Notes: generated from the letters alone by a model not told the origin. A stretch of 64,000 nt of DNA from JADLHS01 sp964553795 (GCA_964553795.1 CAZKMR010000002.1:62001-126000); one strand, 5' to 3'; shown: positions 43,870-52,894, numbered from the stretch's first letter. Translations and numbers: made by a program.

Positions 43870-43953
43870 TCAAAACTTTTCGGGCCGGATCATGGCCGCG
43901 AACAGGTAAAGGAACAGGAGCAACGCGATAATACCAACGATGAGGTTTTCCAT
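43870..43953 (-). CDS. kdpF: KdpF, small membrane subunit of the potassium-transporting ATPase
   Basis: The 27-residue peptide starts MENLIVGIIALLLF and ends AAMIRPEKF. The single hydrophobic helix and the PEKF ending are the KdpF pattern. A GAGG site lies a few bases before the ATG at 43953. kdpB starts nine bases after its stop. KdpF stabilises the KdpABC complex in E. coli. Its place before kdpB rather than kdpA is unusual. Confidence 0.88.
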   Translation of the reverse strand: MENLIVGIIALLLFLYLFAAMIRPEKF

Positions 43954-43965
43954 AGCCGCCTCGGG

Positions 43966-44046
43966 TTATTGGCCTTCGAAGAGGCGCGCAGTGAATCCTT
44001 GGCCCGGGCCTGATTTGAGGAGTGTGTTTCCGTTTCGTTTCTTCAT
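43966..44046 (-). CDS. Possible 26-residue leader peptide upstream of kdpF
   Basis: An ATG at 44046 opens a short frame (MKKRNGNTLLKSGPGQ, then a short tail ending LFEGQ) that stops 12 bases before kdpF. It is basic and not hydrophobic. No strong ribosome-binding site is seen. It may be a chance frame in the kdp leader or a small translated leader. Confidence 0.25.
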   Translation of the reverse strand: MKKRNGNTLLKSGPGQGFTARLFEGQ

Positions 44047-44203
44047 GCCCACAGTTTCAGTCACCTCGGAGAGGAATGGGTAATCAAAACCGGGGGAGGA
44101 AGTATCAAAAAAGTATTAACGTCGCCGGGTATGAACTCCGGCAAATTCTACGAGCGCGATACGCGTCCGGAACTTGGTTTGGCTCGGGCCGAATGAAGGC
44201 TGC

Positions 44204-44839
44204 CTACTGCGCGGACTTGAACTTCAACGCGGCTTCGGTGCGGGAGCGAACGTGGAGCTTTTCGTAAACGTGCTGGAGATGCCAGCGCACCGTGCCGTGT
44301 TTGACGCCCAGTTTTTCAGCGATTTCTTTGTCGGAAAAACCCTGCGTCAGCAACTCGAGAATTTCGCGTTCGCGCGGTGAGAGATTATCCACTTCGGAAG
44401 CATCGTTTGCTGGTTCGGGCGCGTATTGAAAATGCGAGATGACTTTACGCGCAATCTCGCGCGACATCGGCGCGCCGCCTTGTTGCACTTCGCGCACTGC
44501 GGTCGTCAATTCTTCCGGCGTGCAGCGCTTGAGTAAATAACCACACGCGCCGGCTCGCAGCGCTTTGAAAATCAGATCGGGATCACCGTAAACCGTGACC
44601 ATGATGATGCGGACGTCCGGCAGCAGTTGTTTGAGTTGCGCGGTGCATTCGATGCCGGATTGATTGGGTAATTGAATATCCATCAGCACCACGTCGGGCC
44701 GTTCGTGCGGCAACACTTCGAGCGCCTCCTCGGCCGTGCCGCACGCGCAGATACATTGAAACTCCGGGTCCATCTGCACGTAAGCCGTGAGACTTTCGCG
44801 AATGACTTTGTTGTCTTCGACTATTGCAATGCGCGTCAT
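44204..44839 (-). CDS. NarL/LuxR-family response regulator
   Basis: The 211-residue protein has a receiver domain (EDNKVI near 7-12; phospho-acceptor aspartate in VVLMDIQLPNQSG near 55; lysine in YLLKRCTPEE near 105). It ends with a LuxR-type helix-turn-helix (LSPREREILELLTQGFSDKE, then HGTVRWHLQHVYEKL). The start overlaps the sensor-kinase stop by four bases (ATGA at 44836-44839), so the pair is co-translated. The likely targets are pectin genes such as the fusion enzyme at 46658, because the operon lies divergently next to it. This is inference. Confidence 0.92.
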   Translation of the reverse strand: MTRIAIVEDNKVIRESLTAYVQMDPEFQCICACGTAEEALEVLPHERPDVVLMDIQLPNQSGIECTAQLKQLLPDVRIIMVTVYGDPDLIFKALRAGACGYLLKRCTPEELTTAVREVQQGGAPMSREIARKVISHFQYAPEPANDASEVDNLSPREREILELLTQGFSDKEIAEKLGVKHGTVRWHLQHVYEKLHVRSRTEAALKFKSAQ

Positions 44840-46362
44840 GAATCCAATGGAACTGAAAATTTCACCGTCGTGCCCTGCCCGGGCGTTCCGACAATTTCAA
44901 ACTGTCCGCCAATCTTTTCCATCCGGCGTCGCATGCTGGCGACACCTTCGTGGCCGCCGGTGGTTTCCGGCGCGCGAAAGCCGCAGCCATTATCCGTCAC
45001 CTCCACGCGCAACCTTTGATTCTCCACCCGCACGACCAGTTTCACTTCGCTCGCGCCGGAATGTCTGACCACGTTGGCCAGCGCTTCCTTGAACACGAGA
45101 AACAATTGATGTCGAACGCGCGCCTCGACCGCCACGCTCGCCGCGTCCTCCGAAGTATCCATCGTCAAGCGGATGTTGGCCAGACCGAGAAAGCGATCCG
45201 CGTAAAAAGAAAAATAACTCACCAACGCGCGCAGCGAATCGTGTTGCGGATTCATCGCCCACACAATTTCCTCGAGCTTCGCCACCATCTGCCGCGTTTT
45301 GTCAGCCATCTGCTTCAAGCTGTGTTTCCCGTCTTCGCCGTTCTGCGCGCGCGTGGCCAACATGCTGATCTCGGTGATGTCCGCGCCAAGTTCATCGTGT
45401 AAATCATGCGCAATGCGCGCGCGTTCCTGTTCCATCAGCCGTTGTTGTTCCGCCTTCTGGCGTTCCTCAATTTGCGCCCGCAACGCTGCCGAACGTTCCT
45501 GCACTTTGCGGCGCAATTGCGTGATCCAGAACACCGCCGCCACCAATCCCAGCACCAGCATGCCGACGATCAACAGGGGCGGCCGAGTCGGTTGCGCCAA
45601 CGGCGTCACGTCCGCCCAGATTTGGCCGATGCGTAATTCATCCAGCTTCACCGCCGGCCCACGGCTCAACGTGAAGCGCCCCGCGTTCTTGCTACCATCT
45701 GGTCCGCTACTGGTGACGATCTTATTTCCGGCATCTTCCGTGTCGCCCAGCGCTGTGGGATTGATCCACAACGACACCTCGTCGTTGTTCGGTCCTTCTT
45801 TCCATTCGTATTTCACCACGACGAGATACGTGGGGCTGCCGTTGGGCGAAAGATTCGCGCCCGGCCCATTCGTGAAAAAAACAAATGAACTGACGACCGC
45901 GCCATCCGACGGATATTTCACGACGCCCAATCGCACCGCGCCGTCGTTGAGCAGATTGATGCCGAGCAATTGCGATTTGTTGGACGTGTGATTGATCGTG
46001 AGCAGCGACGTGCCTTCGCCCGTGCCGCTGATCTCTGCGAGTCCTTCGAGTCGCAGCAAAAATGAAACGTACAGCGTCCCACCGCCCTGCTCTTTCCAAA
46101 CGCCGCTGACGGTGCGAACGGAATCCAGACTCGCGCCGCCGGAATCGACGTTGAGGTGATTGCCTTCCGGCGCAGCTAACCCCGGATAATTCAAACTGCC
46201 GCTGCCGATGGTCACTTGGGTTTTGGGATTTTCCCAATTTTCAATCGAAGCGGCTTCGCCCAATTTTTCGCCGACGGGATAATTGAAGCCGTCATAGAAC
46301 AACAAATCGCCTCGGGCGTCCAAAAGGCTCAGCCACACGATTAACGCGCCGAGCAGCCGCAT
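44836..46362 (-). CDS. Sensor histidine kinase with an extracytoplasmic LamG-like domain shared with the PL1 pectate lyase
   Basis: The protein has 508 residues from the ATG at 46362, which gives a signal peptide (LLGALIVWLSLLDARG); earlier starts at 46407 or TTG 46467 are possible. Residues 18-255 are a beta-rich domain (LLFYDGFNYPVGEKLG to LDELRIGQIWADVTP) that aligns along its whole length with the N-terminus of the lyase at 29533-32072. A membrane helix (LLIVGMLVLGLVAAVFWI) near 258-278, a coiled coil, a HisKA_3 box (ARIAHDLHDELGADIT, His near 317) and an HATPase domain (VTDNGCGFRAPETTGG) follow. This is a NarX/DesK-type kinase whose sensor probably binds a carbohydrate. Confidence 0.9.
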   Translation of the reverse strand: MRLLGALIVWLSLLDARGDLLFYDGFNYPVGEKLGEAASIENWENPKTQVTIGSGSLNYPGLAAPEGNHLNVDSGGASLDSVRTVSGVWKEQGGGTLYVSFLLRLEGLAEISGTGEGTSLLTINHTSNKSQLLGINLLNDGAVRLGVVKYPSDGAVVSSFVFFTNGPGANLSPNGSPTYLVVVKYEWKEGPNNDEVSLWINPTALGDTEDAGNKIVTSSGPDGSKNAGRFTLSRGPAVKLDELRIGQIWADVTPLAQPTRPPLLIVGMLVLGLVAAVFWITQLRRKVQERSAALRAQIEERQKAEQQRLMEQERARIAHDLHDELGADITEISMLATRAQNGEDGKHSLKQMADKTRQMVAKLEEIVWAMNPQHDSLRALVSYFSFYADRFLGLANIRLTMDTSEDAASVAVEARVRHQLFLVFKEALANVVRHSGASEVKLVVRVENQRLRVEVTDNGCGFRAPETTGGHEGVASMRRRMEKIGGQFEIVGTPGQGTTVKFSVPLDS

Positions 46363-46657
46363 CGAAATAATCGCGCCGCCCGAGCGATGGCAAAAATGTG
46401 CACTCATGGATTCGGCCTGTTTGTTGTGTCTGCAAGCATCTGTGCCGGTCTGGAGCGCGCAGGTCAATCCTAAGCATGCGTCGGTTCTCTACAGCAAAAC
46501 ACTTTTGCGCCCCGGCGAAACCACCATCGATTCGGCCTAAACCGCTCGATTGCCCAATCTGCCAGCGCACATTTTCCAACCTGCTTTGCACGAAATCGGG
46601 AGGAATTCCCCCGTGCTTCTGCTATTAATGATCAGGTTCACCAAATAATTGTTGTAA

Positions 46658-49600
46658 ATGCATTCGCCTACACGTTGTCTTGCGGTCGTTCTGCTCCCAT
46701 TCCTTCTGCTATTCACCCCGATGCTCTCCCAAGGCGGCACGGTAATGGCGGATAATTTCAATTCCAGCACCCTGAACTCAACCACGCCCGCGCCGCCAAC
46801 GAGCAGCTCCGCAGCGTATCATCTGTTCTCGTCAAAAGGTTGGAGTCCCGCGCCCACCATTGGCGCAAATGATCTCAAATTCGGTATTGCCACCACGAGC
46901 TCCGGACACATCGAGAAACACGCGCTCTTTTCGACCAGCCCCATTGCGCTGACGACTACCGGTGATTTTGTGGAACTGACGGTGACGTTTATCAACACCT
47001 CCGGACTGCTGACACAATCGGGTCAAATGGGTTTCGGGCTCTACAACTCCGGCGGCATTGCCCCGCTCGCGGGCGGTATGAACGGAAACGCCGTCAGCGG
47101 CACGGCAGGTGTCACCGGCGGCGCGCAAGGTTGGCAAGGTTATCTCTCCCGCATCGCTTACAACGGCGGCAGTCATCGCATCGCAGTGCGCCCGGCCCAA
47201 AGTATCACCACCGGCAACAATCAGGATCTCATCACCGAAGGCAGCGGCAGCCAAAGTTATCTCGGCAACATCAATCTCGCTTCCGTCACGTCCACCCTCA
47301 CCGCTTCGGCCGGCTCGCAATTCACGCTCGCCTTCCGCATCACGCTCGCTGCCGCGAACAACTTGCAGATCGACAGCCGCCTNNNNNNNNNNNNNNNNNN
47401 NNNNNNNNNNNNNNNNNNNNNNNNNNNNNNNNNNNNNNNNNNNNNNNNNNNNNNNNNNNNNNNNNNNNNNNNNNNNNNNNNNGGCGTCGCGATTTCTCCC
47501 GCGGTGACGGTTGTTGCGACAAATGCCACCGGAGTTCCTGTGACCAACGCGCCAATCACCATTTCACTTGCCAGCGGCAGCGGATCGGCCAATGGCACGT
47601 TGACCCAGGTCACCGGCGACAACGGCATCGCTACGTTCGCAAATTTGAGCCTCAGCACTGCGGGCGCGAAACAACTCCAGGCAACAAGCGACAGCCAAAC
47701 TGCTCTGAGCACGACGTTCAACGTCACGGGAATTCCGCCCGTGGCGACTGCGTTCGCGCCGGCCAACAACGCCACCGGCATTTGCACCGACACGTTGCTG
47801 CGTCTCACGTTCGACAAACCCGTGCGCTTGCAAAAGAGCGGCACGATTCGCATCTACAACGTCGCTTCACCCGCGATTCCCGTGGACACCATTGATCTCA
47901 ACACGCTAGTCGATCACCCCTCCAGCAGCACGGCGTCCAATGTCCAAGCCCGCGTCATCGGCGGCGAAACGTTCACCAACCATCCCGTCACGATTTCCGG
48001 CAACGTCGCGACGATCTATCCGCACTCGGGCGTGCTCACGGGGAATCAGACTTACTACGTGCTGATGGACGGCGGCGTGTTCACCGACAACGTCGGCAAC
48101 GTTTTTCCCGGCATCAACAACAGCACGACCTGGCGCTTCACCACCAAACCCACCGGACCGGCGAACAGCACCAATCTCATCGTGGCCGCCGATGGCAGTG
48201 GAGATTTTTGCACCGTGCAAGGCGCGGTGGATTTTGTTCCCAACGGCAACACCACGCCGCGACTGATCAACATTCGCAACGGATTTTATTACGAAATCGT
48301 CAACGTCAACAACCGGCACAACCTCACGTTTCGCGGCGAGAATCGCACCAACACCGTCCTCGGTTACGACAACAATTCGACGATGTACGGCACCACGCAT
48401 TTCCGCATGGCGTTCAAGGTGAACGCCAATGACATCGCGCTCGATACGCTCACCATCACCAACACCACGCCCAAAGGCGGTTCGCAAGCCGAGGCGTTGA
48501 TGGTGCAAACCGACCGCAAACGGTTCGTCGCTTACAATGTGACCCTCGCCAGTTATCAGGACACGATTCTGATGAACACCAGCGGCACGCAGTGTTATTT
48601 CCAGGACAGCTTGATTCAGGGCGACGTGGATTTCATCTGGGGCGGCGGCAACGCGTTTTTCACGAACTGCGAAATCAAATCGCTCTTCGGCGGCGCCATC
48701 ACCCAAGCGCGCACCGCCGCGTCGAGCAACGGCATGTCGTTTGTAAATTGTCGGCTCACGCGCAGCGGTTCGCCGACTTGCACGCTCGGCCGGTCCATCG
48801 GAAATCCCGACGGCAACGTGGCGTTCATCAATTGCCGCATTGATTCTCACATCACTGGCTGGACCGATGCGAACGTGCGTTATTGGGAATTCGGCAACAG
48901 CAATCTGCTCGGCACGGCAGCGGTCAGCTACAACGGCACGCAACTCGCCGCGAACAGTCCCGATTTAACCAACGCCCGCAGCGCCGTGCTCTGGCTCAAT
49001 GGCTGGTCGCCGGCGTTGCTGCCAAACATTCTTTCGCACCCAACGAACCAAACTTTGTCGCCCGGCGAATCCGCCGTGCTTAGCGTCACGGCGACCGGTA
49101 TTCCCTCGCCCACGTATCAATGGCGTAAGAACGGCGCGAACATTTCCGGCGCAACCAACGCCACGTTTTTTATTAGCAGCGTGTCGCCCACGGACAGCGG
49201 CACGTATTCCGTTCTCGTCAGCACGCCCGCAGGTTCCGCGGTCAGCAGCAATGCCACGCTTACGGTTCTGACGCCGCTCGCCCCGGCGTTCCCCGGCGCG
49301 GAAGGCGCGGGCGCTTTCGCCACTGGCGGTCGTGGCGGTGATGTTTACTACGTCACCACGCTGGCGAACACTGGCACAGGCTCGCTGCGCACTGGCATCT
49401 CCGGCGCACCGGCTTCGGGGCGCACGATTTTGTTCAAGGTTTCAGGCAACATCATTCTCAGTTCCACGCTCACGATTAATCGTCCGAACATCACCATCGC
49501 TGGCCAGACCGCACCGGGCGACGGCATCTGCATTCAGAATTATTCGTTCAACATTGCCGCGAACAATGTCATCGTGCGGCATCTCCGCACGCGCCTCGGC

Positions 49601-51292
49601 ACGAACGCGCTTCAGGAAACCGACGCCATGTGGATCAACGCCGGCACGAATATCATCGTGGATCATGTGTCCGCGTCCTGGTCCGTAGATGAAGTTTTAT
49701 CGTCCAGCACGGACGTCGCGAATCTCACCGTGCAAAACTGTTTCATCACGGAGTCGCTGAACAATTCCATCCACAGCAAAGGCGCGCACGGTTACGGTGG
49801 ACTCATTTCCGCCTCCGCCGACACCACCTACAGTTATCTGCGCAATCTCTACGCGCACAATCAGAGCCGCAACCCGCGCATCGGCAGCGACGCGCAGGCG
49901 GGCACGTTGCGCTTGGATTTTCGCAACAACGTCATTTACAACTACGGCGGCCGTGCCGGTTACACCGGCGGCACGGACGAGTCCACGGAAATGAATTACG
50001 TTGGCAACTACTGCATTAAAGGTCCGTCCAGCACTTACAATTACATTCTCCAAGGCGGCGGCAGCACCACGCACGTTTATCAAAATGGCAACTTCATTGA
50101 CCTGAATCGCAACGGCCTGCTCGACGGCACGGATACCGGTTGGGCCATGTTCAGCGAATCCTACACGCCGTTCGCCACGCCCTTCGTCGTGCCTGCCGCC
50201 ACGACCGAGTCTGCTCCCGTTGCGTATCAACGCGTGGTCGCATTGTCCGGCGCGATGCCGTGGCGGCGCGACAGCACCGATCAACGCGTCGCCAGCACCG
50301 TGCGTCAGCAGAACGGGATGATCATTGACGCGGTCGCGCAGGTTGGCACGTGGCCGACACTCGTGGCTGAACCCGCGCCCACTGATAACGACAACGATGG
50401 CATGCCGGATTTCTGGGAACTCGCGCTGGGATTGAATCCGCTGAACGCGACAGATCGCAACCTGACCAACGCGCTGACCGGCTACACGCGCTTGGAAGAA
50501 TATTTGAACTGGCGCGCCGACGCGCACGCGCTCTGCGACCGAAATGGATTTGTGGACGTCAACCTCCGCACCGCCACCGGTGGCGCAACCAATCTCACTT
50601 ACGCCGTCGCGAATGAGCTGAATGGCACCGTGACGTTGCTCGCCGACGGTTACACTGCACGCTTTGTTGCCGCCGCCAACACCAACGGCATCGCGAACTT
50701 CACGTTCACCGCCACCGGCAACGGCACGACCTTCGGCCCGATTCCCTACGGCATCCTCATCAGCACCACCAATGCGCCGGTCGTAAACACTCCGCCCACG
50801 TTGCAACCGATTCCGAATCAAACCGTCATCGCCGGCACGACCGTGAACTTCACCAACATTGCCTCCGATACCGATGTGCCCGCGCAAACGCTCACGTTCA
50901 ATCTGGAGAACGCTCCCGCCGGCGCGACCGTGAATGCCAGTTCCGGCGTTTTCAACTGGCGCCCGCTCATCGCGCAAAGCAACAGCACCAACACGATGAG
51001 CATCATCGCCACCGACAACGGTTCACCCGCGCTGAGTGCGACGCAAAATTTCACCCTCACCGTGCTGCGCCCCGTCGAACCGAGCCTGCAATCTGTGTCG
51101 CTCTCCGGCAGCGCGCTGCAATTCCAGATCGCGGGTGACGCCGGTCCGGATTACACCGTGCAAGCTTCCACGAATCTGGTGAATTGGACTCCGCTCCTGA
51201 TCACGAATCCCCCCGTGCTACCGTTCTCCTGGAGCGACCCGAACACGACGAATTACCCGCTGCGCTTCTATCGCGTGCTGCTTGGGCCGTAA
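46658..51292 (+). CDS. Secreted pectinesterase (CE8) - pectate lyase (PL1) fusion with Ig-like domains, crossing an assembly gap
   Basis: The protein has 1544 residues as drawn. Order: signal peptide (1-26); beta-rich domain to 241; gap (100 N, true size unknown); Ig-like domains about 276-500; pectinesterase about 506-786. The latter has NGFYYEIVN, SQAEALMV, YQDTI near 632, GDVDFIWGGG near 656 and LGRSIG near 709, which keeps the two aspartates and the arginine. An Ig domain reaches 870. The PL1-type lyase (about 878-1240) follows, with FPGAEGAGAFATGGRGG, TIAGQTAPGDGI and VDHVSASWSVDEVL. Then come a calcium-type DNDNDGMPDFWE segment and cadherin- and fibronectin-like tails. It would de-esterify pectin and then cleave it in one secreted chain. 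It diverges from the sensor-kinase operon. Confidence 0.88.
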   Translation: MHSPTRCLAVVLLPFLLLFTPMLSQGGTVMADNFNSSTLNSTTPAPPTSSSAAYHLFSSKGWSPAPTIGANDLKFGIATTSSGHIEKHALFSTSPIALTTTGDFVELTVTFINTSGLLTQSGQMGFGLYNSGGIAPLAGGMNGNAVSGTAGVTGGAQGWQGYLSRIAYNGGSHRIAVRPAQSITTGNNQDLITEGSGSQSYLGNINLASVTSTLTASAGSQFTLAFRITLAAANNLQIDSRXXXXXXXXXXXXXXXXXXXXXXXXXXXXXXXXXXGVAISPAVTVVATNATGVPVTNAPITISLASGSGSANGTLTQVTGDNGIATFANLSLSTAGAKQLQATSDSQTALSTTFNVTGIPPVATAFAPANNATGICTDTLLRLTFDKPVRLQKSGTIRIYNVASPAIPVDTIDLNTLVDHPSSSTASNVQARVIGGETFTNHPVTISGNVATIYPHSGVLTGNQTYYVLMDGGVFTDNVGNVFPGINNSTTWRFTTKPTGPANSTNLIVAADGSGDFCTVQGAVDFVPNGNTTPRLINIRNGFYYEIVNVNNRHNLTFRGENRTNTVLGYDNNSTMYGTTHFRMAFKVNANDIALDTLTITNTTPKGGSQAEALMVQTDRKRFVAYNVTLASYQDTILMNTSGTQCYFQDSLIQGDVDFIWGGGNAFFTNCEIKSLFGGAITQARTAASSNGMSFVNCRLTRSGSPTCTLGRSIGNPDGNVAFINCRIDSHITGWTDANVRYWEFGNSNLLGTAAVSYNGTQLAANSPDLTNARSAVLWLNGWSPALLPNILSHPTNQTLSPGESAVLSVTATGIPSPTYQWRKNGANISGATNATFFISSVSPTDSGTYSVLVSTPAGSAVSSNATLTVLTPLAPAFPGAEGAGAFATGGRGGDVYYVTTLANTGTGSLRTGISGAPASGRTILFKVSGNIILSSTLTINRPNITIAGQTAPGDGICIQNYSFNIAANNVIVRHLRTRLGTNALQETDAMWINAGTNIIVDHVSASWSVDEVLSSSTDVANLTVQNCFITESLNNSIHSKGAHGYGGLISASADTTYSYLRNLYAHNQSRNPRIGSDAQAGTLRLDFRNNVIYNYGGRAGYTGGTDESTEMNYVGNYCIKGPSSTYNYILQGGGSTTHVYQNGNFIDLNRNGLLDGTDTGWAMFSESYTPFATPFVVPAATTESAPVAYQRVVALSGAMPWRRDSTDQRVASTVRQQNGMIIDAVAQVGTWPTLVAEPAPTDNDNDGMPDFWELALGLNPLNATDRNLTNALTGYTRLEEYLNWRADAHALCDRNGFVDVNLRTATGGATNLTYAVANELNGTVTLLADGYTARFVAAANTNGIANFTFTATGNGTTFGPIPYGILISTTNAPVVNTPPTLQPIPNQTVIAGTTVNFTNIASDTDVPAQTLTFNLENAPAGATVNASSGVFNWRPLIAQSNSTNTMSIIATDNGSPALSATQNFTLTVLRPVEPSLQSVSLSGSALQFQIAGDAGPDYTVQASTNLVNWTPLLITNPPVLPFSWSDPNTTNYPLRFYRVLLGP
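47383..47482. other. Assembly gap of unknown size
   Basis: This is a run of exactly 100 N. Unlike the first gap, the flanks share no sequence, so DNA is missing here. The frame is open on both sides and in register with 100 N, which has a one-in-three chance of being accidental. The missing part joins the N-terminal beta domain to the first Ig-like domain. Confidence 0.9.
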
Positions 51293-51397
51293 GTGAACGG
51301 GACGCAGCACTGAAACGAACGCGCGAGATCCTTAAATACTGAGATTCGCCCAAACCTTTGCTTGGATGTTCCGCTTTGCTGCGTAATTATTTCAGCA

Positions 51398-52894
51398 ATG
51401 AAACAACTTACGCGCCTTTTCATTTTCGTCTGCCTCGCGACGGCTAGCTCTATCGGCGCTCCGCTGGTCATTCCGCTTTGGCCCGAGGGCGTACCGGGAT
51501 TCAAAGCCGACGCGCCGCCGGAAACGGAAATTGACGGGCGCTTTACTAACGTCCATCACGCCACGCTCACGGTGTATGCGCCCGAGCCGGCGAAGTCCAC
51601 GGGCGTGGCGTTCATTGTTTCGCCGGGCGGCGGTTACGTGCGGGTCAGTGATGGCGCGGGCGATGCGCGTTGGTTGGTGGAACGCGGCATCACGGCGTTC
51701 GTGCTGAAATATCGGCTCAACAACTACGGACATCCCGCGCCGTTGCAGGACATTTTGCGCGCGGTGCGAATCGTCCGGTCGCGCGCGGTGGAATTTGGCA
51801 TTCGCGAAGATCGTATCGGCGTAGTCGGCGGGTCGGCGGGCGGACATCTTTCCGCGTGCGCGGCCACGCTGTGGGATTCGCCGCACGGCAAAATGGGCGA
51901 CGCGCTTGACCGCGTCAGCGCGCGACCCAACCTCGCCGCATTGGTTTATCCGGTGGTGACGATGGAAGACCCGTTTGTGCACAAAGGTTCGCGGCGCGCG
52001 TTGTTCGGCACGAATCCGACGCCGGAACAAATCCAATTGCTCTCGTTGGAAAAACAGGTGCGCAGCAACTCTCCACCTTTCTTCATCGTGGCGACGATGG
52101 CGGATAAATCTGTTCCTGTGGAAAACTCGCTCCGGCTTTATCAAGCGTTGCGTGATGTCGGTGTGCCCGCCGAACTCCATGCCTACTCCGCCGGCTCGCA
52201 CGGCAACAGTCTCGACCCGCAATACGGCCCGACTGCGAAATGGCGCGAGCGGTTCGAGGAATGGTTGCGCTTTCACAAATGGCTGGCGACGGACTATCCA
52301 AATTTCGAGCGGTGGGAGAAAGAAATTGCCGCCATGGAAGCCACCGAGAAAACCAATGCGCCCCCGAAGAACGGTGTGCTGTTCCTCGGTTCGTCCACGA
52401 TTCGCTTGTGGAAATCGCTCGCGACCGATTTCCCGAACGTGCCGATCGTCAATCGCGGTTTCGGCGGCTCGGAGATTGCCGACTCCACGCACTTCGCCGA
52501 GCGACTGGTTTTTCCTTACGCGCCGAAACAGGTTATTTTCCGCGCCGGTGGCAATGATTTACAGGTGGGCAAAACACCCGAAGCAGTGCTTGCCGATTTC
52601 AAAGCGTTCGTCGCCAAAGTGCATTCGCGCTTACCGGAAACTGAAATCGTATTCATGGCCTGGAACAACAGTCCATCGCGGTGGTCTTCCGCCAAACGGG
52701 AAAATGCACTCAACGATTTGATCGCCGCTTATGCGAAAACTGAGCCTCGGGTGAAACACCTCGATGTGGCGGATGTTTTGCGCGATGCCAAGGGCGAGCC
52801 ACGTCCAGAGTTGTTTGTCAGCGACCGACTGCATTTCAACGCGGACGGTTACAAGCTGATCGCCGAACGCGTGCGCCCGGTGTTGCTGAGATGA
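51398..52894 (+). CDS. Secreted double esterase: alpha/beta-hydrolase plus SGNH hydrolase
   Basis: The protein has 498 residues from the ATG at 51398, preceded by a short open extension. A signal peptide (LTRLFIFVCLATASSIGA) is present. Residues 30-300 are an alpha/beta-hydrolase of the acetyl-esterase kind: oxyanion motif SPGGGYVRV near 85, nucleophile GGSAGGH near 148, and histidine in SAGSHGNS near 266. Residues 330-498 are an SGNH/GDSL hydrolase: block I FLGSSTIRLW, block III RAGGNDL, and block V SDRLHFNADGY with the DxxH pair. Both types remove acetyl groups from plant polysaccharides. Next to the pectinesterase-lyase gene it is probably a pectin or hemicellulose deacetylase (inference). 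Confidence 0.88.
   Translation: MKQLTRLFIFVCLATASSIGAPLVIPLWPEGVPGFKADAPPETEIDGRFTNVHHATLTVYAPEPAKSTGVAFIVSPGGGYVRVSDGAGDARWLVERGITAFVLKYRLNNYGHPAPLQDILRAVRIVRSRAVEFGIREDRIGVVGGSAGGHLSACAATLWDSPHGKMGDALDRVSARPNLAALVYPVVTMEDPFVHKGSRRALFGTNPTPEQIQLLSLEKQVRSNSPPFFIVATMADKSVPVENSLRLYQALRDVGVPAELHAYSAGSHGNSLDPQYGPTAKWRERFEEWLRFHKWLATDYPNFERWEKEIAAMEATEKTNAPPKNGVLFLGSSTIRLWKSLATDFPNVPIVNRGFGGSEIADSTHFAERLVFPYAPKQVIFRAGGNDLQVGKTPEAVLADFKAFVAKVHSRLPETEIVFMAWNNSPSRWSSAKRENALNDLIAAYAKTEPRVKHLDVADVLRDAKGEPRPELFVSDRLHFNADGYKLIAERVRPVLLR

Noticed and set aside
44022..44267. 81-residue plus-strand frame upstream of kdp
   Set aside because: It overlaps the end of the response-regulator gene antisense and has no supporting feature.
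49697..50977. 426-residue minus-strand frame inside the fusion-enzyme gene
   Set aside because: Shadow of the pectate lyase domain. The plus strand carries the conserved motifs.
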